Source of the DNA: Treponema berlinense
Lineage (GTDB): Bacteria > Spirochaetota > Spirochaetia > Treponematales > Treponemataceae
Length of the DNA stretch: 64,000 bases
Direction of reading: 5' to 3'
Assembly (NCBI RefSeq): GCF_900167025.1
Contig: NZ_FUXC01000012.1
Location: 1 to 64,000, forward strand
In this document: one piece after another, positions 23,438 to 29,744 of the stretch
Position numbering within the stretch: position 1 is the first letter of the stretch
Layout of the letters: each line of letters starts with the position of its first letter
Translations under genes and position numbers: made by a program
The notes under the pieces: generated by a model
Databases searched by the model: none
What the model was told of the DNA's origin: nothing
The model's input: only the letters and a program-made list of their open reading frames with translations

Positions 23438-23641
23438 CTATTTTTTTGAGAACCAAGATTCTGATAATCCAGGAATATTTTTAAAACCTTTAGATTCTAT
23501 ACTTTTCTTTAAGTCAAAAACATTAGCTTTTGTTTTATATCCTTTATCCACATTGTCTAGTCGATAACCTTTTAAATTAACTAGTTTACCCGATGAATCT
23601 CTTACAAAAAGATCTCTAATAATTTCAAAACATTCAAGCAT
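23438..23641 (-). CDS. Small protein of unknown function, 67 aa
   Basis: A perfect AGGAGG site eight bases before the ATG and a strong terminator just after the stop show this is a real, independently expressed gene. The sequence starts MLECFEIIRDLFVRDSSG and contains 'LKGYRLDNVDKGYKTKANVFDLKKSIESKGF', a lysine-rich soluble protein with no signal peptide or membrane helix. I recognise no family. It lies immediately upstream of, and in the same direction as, the HigBA pair but on a separate transcript. A role linked to the accessory or defence region is possible but unproven. Confidence 0.7.
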   Translation of the reverse strand: MLECFEIIRDLFVRDSSGKLVNLKGYRLDNVDKGYKTKANVFDLKKSIESKGFKNIPGLSESWFSKK

Positions 23642-23899
23642 ATAAAAATCCTCCTTTGGATTTTACCCATTACGGCGAAAATTCTGTCGGAAGATTTACC
23701 TTACTAACAGCAAGTGACGCAGTGCGCCATCAACCTAACATAATTTCTCCGTATCCGCAGTAATTGAGTGTTAATCAAACCTCAAATTTAAAAAAGATGT
23801 TTTATTATACACCCTAAAATGTCATATTACAACACTTTTATAATTATAATGTCGTATGCAATCATTCAGAAAGTACGCTTATAGTTTAAAAATATAAGA
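23642..23899. other. Short intergenic region, divergent promoters
   Basis: 258 bases between the 67-aa gene (minus) and the XRE regulator (plus). The left 120 bases have mixed composition with small hairpins (for example TTACGGCG...) and one relative of the ACTAAC motif (23685). The right part is AT-rich, with TATAAT-like boxes at about 23830-23845. No gene is seen. Confidence 0.5.
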
Positions 23900-24229
23900 A
23901 TGACTTGTGATGATATTAAAAAAAGACTTGGAGAGAATGTAAAACGAATACGAAAAGAACAAAGACTTACACAATTTCAGCTTGCAGAAAAAGCAGAACT
24001 TTCGGAAGAAACTGTTAAAAACATCGAACTTTCAAGGTGCTGGACCAGCGACAAAAATCTTGCAAAACTTACAAAAGCACTTGCAGTTGACATTCACAGT
24101 CTTTTTTTGCCGGTCAGCGAATCTTTTGACAGCGATTCAGAAGATTCTGTCATAATCAAAAATGCAATAGCAGAAAACATAAAACATTATGTAGATTCCG
24201 TCTTGAAAGAAATTACAAAAAATCACTGA
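23900..24229 (+). CDS. XRE-family transcriptional regulator
   Basis: The 109-residue protein has an N-terminal Cro/CI helix-turn-helix: 'RLGENVKRIRKEQRLTQFQLAEKAELSEETVKNIELSRCWTSDKNLAKLTKALAVDIHSLF' (about 9-69), including the 'LTQ..LA' and 'S..TV.NIE' steps. The C-terminal tail (about 75-109) is acidic then helical, perhaps a dimerisation arm. It has no ligand domain or protease site. Its targets are unknown; a divergent position next to the 67-aa gene and HigBA suggests it could control local accessory genes, which is inference. There is no clear ribosome-binding site; AT-rich -10-like boxes lie within 20 bases of the ATG. Confidence 0.88.
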   Translation: MTCDDIKKRLGENVKRIRKEQRLTQFQLAEKAELSEETVKNIELSRCWTSDKNLAKLTKALAVDIHSLFLPVSESFDSDSEDSVIIKNAIAENIKHYVDSVLKEITKNH

Positions 24230-24306
24230 TTTTCAAAATACTTTCAAAACAATTTTTTTAAGTCATTCAAAACAGCAGATTCAAGATGAAAATCTTTTTA
24301 AAAATC

Positions 24307-24530
24307 TTAAACTTCTTCGACCACGGTATTTTCTGCTGGAAGTTCACAGGTAAACACACGCCTTGTAGCATTAAAAACATCTTTGCAATCCGCCGTAAAG
24401 TCTTTTCCTGTTTTTTCAGTTTGTCCTTTACATTTTTCAAGGAAGGTTTTGTTTCTACAAAATCAGAAACCATCTTACCGGCAAACATAAACCGCAAGTT
24501 CAATTCCGTCAGTAAAAAATTTTTTTTCAA
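24307..24530 (-). pseudogene. Decayed small gene downstream of PFOR
   Basis: On the minus strand one frame reads gene-like residues interrupted by TAA and by TGA (24463-24465). It runs 'FEKKFFTDGIELAVYVCR', stop, 'DGF', stop, then 51 open codons containing 'FLEKCKGQTEKTGKDF', 'ADCKDVFNATRRVF' and ending 'CELPAENTVVEEV' (stop at 24307-24309). The composition and acidic C-terminus look like real protein, but no intact start or full frame exists. The alternative frames on both strands run through the PFOR terminator. It may be a remnant of an unidentified small gene; chance similarity to coding sequence cannot be excluded. Confidence 0.3.
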
Positions 24531-24537
24531 ACAACCC

Positions 24538-24585
24538 CCAAAAAAAATCCCGCCACACCCGGCAAAACCGGACACAGCGGGATTT
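24538..24585 (-). terminator. Intrinsic terminator of PFOR
   Basis: AAATCCCGC (24545-24553) pairs with GCGGGATTT (24577-24585), with an inner CCGG/CCGG stem. On the minus strand the stem is followed by a run of eight T. It lies 54 bases past the PFOR stop. Confidence 0.88.
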
Positions 24586-24638
24586 GTTTTCAGTTAACAT
24601 TCTCCCACAGGGCAACCACCCCATGAGAAAAGTCTTTC

Positions 24639-27600
24639 TTACTTATACAGTTCAATCAGCTTCTGCAAATGTTCAAACCTTGCTTTAGCTGCTTCTTCGT
24701 TCCTGTCGAAGAGAACTTTTGCTCTCTCTGGGAACTTGCGTGTAAGTGAAGAATAGCGGGTTTCGTTGGCAAGGAATGCCTGGTAAGAACCGTCGCCTTC
24801 TTTTGAAGTAAGGGTGAATGGGTTCTTTCCTTCTGCCTTAAGAGCCGGGTTGAAGCTGAACAGGTTCCAGTAGCCGGCTTTTACAGCAGCCTTCATTTCG
24901 TCCTGACAGTGGTTCATTCCGCCCTTAACACCATGGAGTTCACAAGGAGCATATCCAATGATAAGAGAAGGTCCGTTATAAGCCTCAGCTTCTTTAATTG
25001 CCTTGAGAGCCTGAGCAGGGTTTGCACCAAGAGCAATCTGGGCAACATAAACATAGCCATAGCTCATAGCGATTTCAGAGAGGGATTTTTTGCCCATCTC
25101 TTTACCGGCAGCAGCGAATTGACATACTTCACCAATGTTAGAAGCCTTAGAAGCCTGTCCACCTGTATTTGAGTACATTTCTGTATCGAATACCATAACA
25201 TTGACATTTTCGCCAGAAGCAAGAACGTGGTCCAATCCACCAAAACCAATGTCGTAAGCCCATCCGTCGCCACCAAAAATCCATACAGATTTTTTAGCAA
25301 GATAGTCTTTCTTTTCAAGGATTTCTTTAGAAGTTTCACATCCGCAAGCTTCAAGTTCTTTTACAAGAGCGTCTGTTGCAGGAGAGTTTGCAATTGTGTC
25401 GTTCTTTGTTTCCAAGTATTTTGCAATTGCATCTTTAAGAGAAGCTTTGTCTGTATTTTCAGCAACTTCTTCAAGTTTAGAAATCAGGCTGTCGCGGATA
25501 AATTTCTGTCCGGCATACATACCCAATCCGTGTTCTGCGTTGTCTTCAAAGAGAGAGTTTGCCCAAGCTGGTCCTTTCTTTGAATCCTTGTTGATTGTGT
25601 AAGGAGCTGTTGCAGCAGGTCCACCCCAGATTGAAGAACAACCAGTAGCATTTGAAATGTACATGTGTTCGCCAAAGAGCTGAGTAATAAGACGAGCATA
25701 AGAAGTTTCTGCACAACCTGCACATGAACCAGAGAATTCAAGCAACGGCTGGTTGTACTGAGAAGTCATTGGCGAAAGTGGAAGTTCATCAACTTCTGGC
25801 TTTTTAGAAACATTTGCAACAAGGTAATCCCACTGTGGCTGATTCTTAACAAGGCTTTCCTGTGGAACCATTGTAAGAGATTTTGTAGGACAAACTGTTG
25901 TACATTCTCCACAACCCATACAGTCGAGAGGAGAAACAGACAATGTGTATTTGTACTGAGCAAGTTTTGGATTTTTTACAGCAAGTGTTTTTGCTCCAAG
26001 GCCTTCAACTTTTTCAGCTTCGTCAGCAGTAAGAAGGTATGGACGAATTGTTGCGTGTGAACAAACAAAAGCACAAGAGTTACACTGAACACAAGTTTCA
26101 GAATTCCATGCAGGAACCATAACAGCTGTTCCACGTTTTTCGTAAGCAGAAGCACCGAGTTCAAACTGACCGTCAGCAATATCTTTGAATGCAGAAACAG
26201 GAAGGTTGTCGCCGTCCATGAGTCCGATTGGGTTCATGAGTTTTTCAACCATAGCAACTGTTTTTGCTTCGCCCTTAAGAACAGGTTTTGCAGCGTCAGC
26301 AGCAGGATTTGCCCAGCTTTCAGGAATCTTAACTTCGTGCAAAGCACCTGCACCCTGATCGATTGCCTGACAGTTCATATCAACAATGTCCTGTCCTTTC
26401 TTAGAGAACTTAGCAACAACTTTTTCCTTCATATATTTGATAGCTTCTTCAGAAGGAAGAACGTTTGCAAGTTTAAAGAATGCAGACTGGAGAACTGTTG
26501 AAGTGCGCTTTCCAAGACCAATCTTTGTTGCAATATCTACAGCGTCAACTGTGTATACTTTAATTTTGTTGTCGTAAATATATTTTTTAGATTCAGCTGG
26601 AAGATGTTTGTCGAGTTCTTCATCAGACCACTGGCAGTTAATAAGGAAGATTCCTCCCTTCTTAACATCCTGAACCATCTTGTATCCTTTAATGATGTAA
26701 GACTGGTTGTGGCAAGCTACAAAGTCAGCCTGATTGATGTAGTAAGGTGATTTAATAGGATGATCGCCAAAGCGCAAGTGAGAAATTGTAATACCACCAG
26801 TTTTTTTAGAGTCATACTGGAAGTAAGCCTGAATATACTTGTCTGTGTGGTCACCAATGATTTTTGTTGAGTCTTTGTTAGCACCAACAGTACCGTCACC
26901 ACCAATTCCCCAGAATTTACATTCTACAGTTCCTTCAGCAGATGTGATTGGAGCCGGTTTAACTTCTGGTAAAGAAAGGTTTGTAACATCATCAACAATA
27001 CCAACTGTAAAGCGTGATTTTGGAGAATCTTTAGCAAGTTCTGTATAAATAGCAAATACTGAACTTGGAGGAGTATCTTTTGAACCAAGACCGTAACGTC
27101 CGCCAGTGAGCACAACATCGTTCAAACCAGCTTCGCGGAGAGTTGCCGCAACATCAAGGTAAAGAGGTTCACCAAGAGAACCTGGTTCCTTAGTTCTGTC
27201 GAGAACAGCAATCTTCTTTACAGTTTTTGGAAGTTTTTCAAGGAATTTAGCAGAAACCCAAGGTCTGTAAAGATGTACTTTTACAAGACCAACTTTTTCG
27301 CCTTTCTTTGTAAGGTAATCGATAACTTCTTCTGCAACATCACAAATAGAACCCATTGCAACGATAACGCGGTCAGCATCAGCAGCACCGTAGTAATCGA
27401 AAAGGCCGTAATTTGTTCCAAGTTTCTCATTGATTTTGTTGATGTATTTTTCAACAACAGCAGGAAGAGCATCGTAAGTTGAGTTACAAGCTTCACGGTG
27501 CTGGAAGAAAACGTCACCATTTTCGTGAGAACCACGCATTGCAGGATGTTCAGGATTAAGAGCATGTGCACGGAATTCTTTTACAGCGTCAACGTTGAGC

Positions 27601-28181
27601 ATTTCTTTAAGGTCAGCATAGTCCCAAAGTTCAATTTTCTGAATTTCGTGAGATGTGCGGAAACCATCAAAGAAGTTGATAAATGCAACTTTTCCTTCGA
27701 TTGCAGCCAGGTGAGCAACCGGAGCCAAGTCCATAACTTCCTGAGGATTAGATTCAGCAAGCATTGCAACGCCAGTCTGGCGACAAGCATAAACGTCAGA
27801 ATGATCACCAAAAATGTTCAATGCCTGAGTAGCAACACAGCGTGCAGCAACATGGAATACACAAGGAAGCTGTTCAGCAGCAATCTTGTACATATTCGGA
27901 ATCATCAAAAGAAGACCCTGAGAAGCTGTGAAAGTTGTTGTCAATGCACCCGATGCCAAAGAACCGTGTACAGTACCAGCAGCACCAGCTTCAGATTCCA
28001 TTTCGATTACTTTTACTTTTTCACCGAAAACATTTTTCTGGCCATTTGCAGACCAGTTGTCAACCCAGTCAGCCATTGGAGACGACGGAGTGATAGGATA
28101 AATACCAGCTACTTCAGTAAAAGCATATGCAACGTGAGCTGCAGCCTGGTTTCCATCCATTGACTGTTTCTTTCTGGACAT
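24639..28181 (-). CDS. nifJ: Pyruvate:ferredoxin (flavodoxin) oxidoreductase
   Basis: The 1180-residue single-chain PFOR converts pyruvate and CoA to acetyl-CoA, CO2 and reduced ferredoxin, the anaerobic alternative to pyruvate dehydrogenase. The N-terminal domain has 'AFTEVAGIYPITPSSPMADWVD' and 'EMESEAGAAGTVHGSLASGALTTTFTASQGL' (TPP/pyruvate site). Two 4Fe-4S ferredoxin motifs lie near 698 ('CVQCNSCAFVCSHATIRP') and 758 ('CMGCGECTTVCPTKSL'), and a further cluster begins at 'CAGCAETSYARL' (about 822). The TPP-binding 'GGDGWAYDIGFGGLDH' is near 972. Length is normal. AGGAGG precedes the ATG. It is monocistronic; the AT-rich upstream region is the putative origin. This gene marks a fermentative anaerobe. 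Confidence 0.98.
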   Translation of the reverse strand: MSRKKQSMDGNQAAAHVAYAFTEVAGIYPITPSSPMADWVDNWSANGQKNVFGEKVKVIEMESEAGAAGTVHGSLASGALTTTFTASQGLLLMIPNMYKIAAEQLPCVFHVAARCVATQALNIFGDHSDVYACRQTGVAMLAESNPQEVMDLAPVAHLAAIEGKVAFINFFDGFRTSHEIQKIELWDYADLKEMLNVDAVKEFRAHALNPEHPAMRGSHENGDVFFQHREACNSTYDALPAVVEKYINKINEKLGTNYGLFDYYGAADADRVIVAMGSICDVAEEVIDYLTKKGEKVGLVKVHLYRPWVSAKFLEKLPKTVKKIAVLDRTKEPGSLGEPLYLDVAATLREAGLNDVVLTGGRYGLGSKDTPPSSVFAIYTELAKDSPKSRFTVGIVDDVTNLSLPEVKPAPITSAEGTVECKFWGIGGDGTVGANKDSTKIIGDHTDKYIQAYFQYDSKKTGGITISHLRFGDHPIKSPYYINQADFVACHNQSYIIKGYKMVQDVKKGGIFLINCQWSDEELDKHLPAESKKYIYDNKIKVYTVDAVDIATKIGLGKRTSTVLQSAFFKLANVLPSEEAIKYMKEKVVAKFSKKGQDIVDMNCQAIDQGAGALHEVKIPESWANPAADAAKPVLKGEAKTVAMVEKLMNPIGLMDGDNLPVSAFKDIADGQFELGASAYEKRGTAVMVPAWNSETCVQCNSCAFVCSHATIRPYLLTADEAEKVEGLGAKTLAVKNPKLAQYKYTLSVSPLDCMGCGECTTVCPTKSLTMVPQESLVKNQPQWDYLVANVSKKPEVDELPLSPMTSQYNQPLLEFSGSCAGCAETSYARLITQLFGEHMYISNATGCSSIWGGPAATAPYTINKDSKKGPAWANSLFEDNAEHGLGMYAGQKFIRDSLISKLEEVAENTDKASLKDAIAKYLETKNDTIANSPATDALVKELEACGCETSKEILEKKDYLAKKSVWIFGGDGWAYDIGFGGLDHVLASGENVNVMVFDTEMYSNTGGQASKASNIGEVCQFAAAGKEMGKKSLSEIAMSYGYVYVAQIALGANPAQALKAIKEAEAYNGPSLIIGYAPCELHGVKGGMNHCQDEMKAAVKAGYWNLFSFNPALKAEGKNPFTLTSKEGDGSYQAFLANETRYSSLTRKFPERAKVLFDRNEEAAKARFEHLQKLIELYK

Positions 28182-28452
28182 ATTGTCCTCCTAAATTAAC
28201 TATGGATTTTTGTCAAATAGAAAGCAGAAAAGTTAATTCTGAAATTTATATTATTTTCATTCTATAACCTGATTTGATTTTTTTCAATATTATGTCTTCA
28301 TTTGAATTTGAAAATACACCGGTCTCCAGAATATTTTACAGCCTTTTTACACAGCATAAACAGTTATTTAACATTCAATATTTTATAGACGGCCTCAACT
28401 GCAATAAAAACTTATCGTTTATTTAGAAATCGTTTTGCTTTTTGACCACTAT

Positions 28453-28478
28453 TGGACACTATAAATGGACACTATAAA
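28453..28478 (+). repeat. Perfect tandem duplication of a 13-mer
   Basis: TGGACACTATAAA occurs twice head-to-tail with no spacer, preceded by a partial third copy (CCACTAT at about 28446-28452). It lies about 270 bases upstream of the PFOR start and could be a protein-binding iteron. Confidence 0.75.
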
Positions 28479-28823
28479 AAACATTGCATTTTCAAAAACG
28501 CCATTTTTAACAACAAATCTTAGCTTGAAAATAATAATTGCGATAAACTAAACATCTCAATCCACAATAATCAAAAAAAGATGATAAAAAAGCGCTTTGC
28601 AAAAAAATTGAACTTTAATAAGTTTCATAAAATGCAAAAATATTATTTAGAATAAAATTCTCGCAAAATTCTACAAATTTCTTTTTATTTTTACGCATTT
28701 TTATCATAAATAAAAACAAACACTTTTTTTATTTATTTTTAAATGACGAACATTCGTCATTTAAAACAACTTTAAACAAACTAACGGTTAATAGTTTAAA
28801 ACGATTTTTTTCTTTCACTTTGA

Positions 28824-28839
28824 TGTTTCTCATGAAACA
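28824..28839 (+). promoter_or_regulatory. parS-like site 1
   Basis: TGTTTCTCATGAAACA. It matches 14 of 16 bases of the canonical ParB site TGTTTCACGTGAAACA, with TCAT in place of ACGT at the centre. First of five copies. Confidence 0.65.
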
Positions 28840-28990
28840 TTTTTTATCGAATAAAACTACCCTCTCAAATTAAATGGATTTATAAAACTCTCTCATACTC
28901 TTATATGTCTTATAAGTATATGTCTCTTATAAACATATACTTGTACTTAAATAGATTTATTCATACTTATCGTTTAATAAAAATATCAAA

Positions 28991-29006
28991 TGTTTCTCAT
29001 GAAACA
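28991..29006 (+). promoter_or_regulatory. parS-like site 2
   Basis: TGTTTCTCATGAAACA, identical in sequence and orientation to site 1. Confidence 0.65.
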
Positions 29007-29126
29007 AATCTAATAAGTTCCATATATTTTTAATCCATACTTTCATATTTCACTAAACTGTTTTCATAATTCAACAAATCAACACAAAACATTCATTTAT
29101 TCAATAAATATCGGATATTAGAAAAA

Positions 29127-29142
29127 TGTTTCTCATGAAACA
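29127..29142 (+). promoter_or_regulatory. parS-like site 3
   Basis: TGTTTCTCATGAAACA, identical in sequence and orientation to site 1. Confidence 0.65.
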
Positions 29143-29247
29143 TTTTAACCGGAATTTTCACCAATATTTTTCATCTTACAAAACCAAACTTTTACTAATT
29201 TTACAAACAATAAAAAAAAATCTTATTTAAGTAAAAAAAAGCAAAAA

Positions 29248-29262
29248 GTTTCTCATGAAACA
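29248..29262 (+). promoter_or_regulatory. parS-like site 4
   Basis: GTTTCTCATGAAACA preceded by A instead of T; otherwise the same site in the same orientation. Confidence 0.6.
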
Positions 29263-29336
29263 TTCTGTCAAAAAAACATTTATAAGTTTTCCGCCTGCGA
29301 CAAACTTAAAATTCTATCTTTTTTTTTTCAAAAAAA

Positions 29337-29351
29337 GTTTCTCATGAAACA
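29337..29351 (+). promoter_or_regulatory. parS-like site 5
   Basis: GTTTCTCATGAAACA preceded by A, same orientation. It lies only 24 bases before a perfect DnaA box (29375-29383). Confidence 0.6.
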
Positions 29352-29556
29352 TAAAATAAATTCATAAACAAAAGTTATCCACAAGTATTCCACACTCGGA
29401 CATAAAAATAAAATTCAACAAAATTTAGTTAAATTCTTTTATAATAAGGAATTAAATTTTTCAAAATACTTTTTTTTTGAGATTGCCTCATTTTTAAACA
29501 AGTTATCCACAGGCAAGACACCAAATTCTTCAGCTGCCATTATAAATAAATGTGGA

Positions 29557-29588
29557 CAAAAAAAAGACCAGAGAAAAATCTCTGGTCT
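29557..29588 (-). terminator. Intrinsic terminator downstream of gyrA
   Basis: AGACCAGAGA (29565-29574) pairs with TCTCTGGTCT (29579-29588). On the minus strand the stem is followed by a T run. It lies about 155 bases beyond the gyrA stop and shields the origin region from gyrase transcription. Confidence 0.85.
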
Positions 29589-29744
29589 ACCTGATGGTCA
29601 TTTGATCTTTACGAATCTGTCATAAAAAGATCATTTAATAAATATAAAAGTCCCCTCAACTTAATTATAATTAAATAAAAAAGTTTTGTCATTACATTAA
29701 AAATAATCTATCTAATTCTTTATAATACAAGAAATTAAATAAAA

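Larger units (their letters stand above)
28182..29744. other. oriC: Putative replication origin / centromere region (oriC-like)
   Basis: This 1.56-kb gene-free segment is the most AT-rich in the window and lies beside gyrA-gyrB-dnaA-dnaN-recF. It has two perfect DnaA boxes TTATCCACA (29375-29383, 29503-29511), a reversed variant TGTGGACAA (29551-29559), five copies of a parS-like site (28824-29351), a perfect tandem 13-mer TGGACACTATAAA (28453-28478) and a 10-bp-arm palindrome AAATGACGAA-CA-TTCGTCATTT (28741-28762). 28880-28970 is an AT-rich tract repeating TATATGTCT-TATAA-type words, a possible unwinding element. Genes on the left and right are transcribed mostly outward. Origin function is inferred, and the dnaA-dnaN gap is an alternative. 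Confidence 0.6.

Noticed and set aside
24267-24597. Overlapping plus and minus open frames of about 100 aa
   Set aside because: Both start or end within the PFOR terminator and look like shadows; only a different minus frame with stops looks gene-like.
27498-28163. Plus-strand open frame (221 aa) inside PFOR
   Set aside because: Antisense shadow of a strongly conserved gene; no start signals.
29560-29744. tRNA-like or small RNA gene after gyrA
   Set aside because: No cloverleaf or T-loop sequence; the hairpin is an ordinary terminator and the rest is AT-rich.
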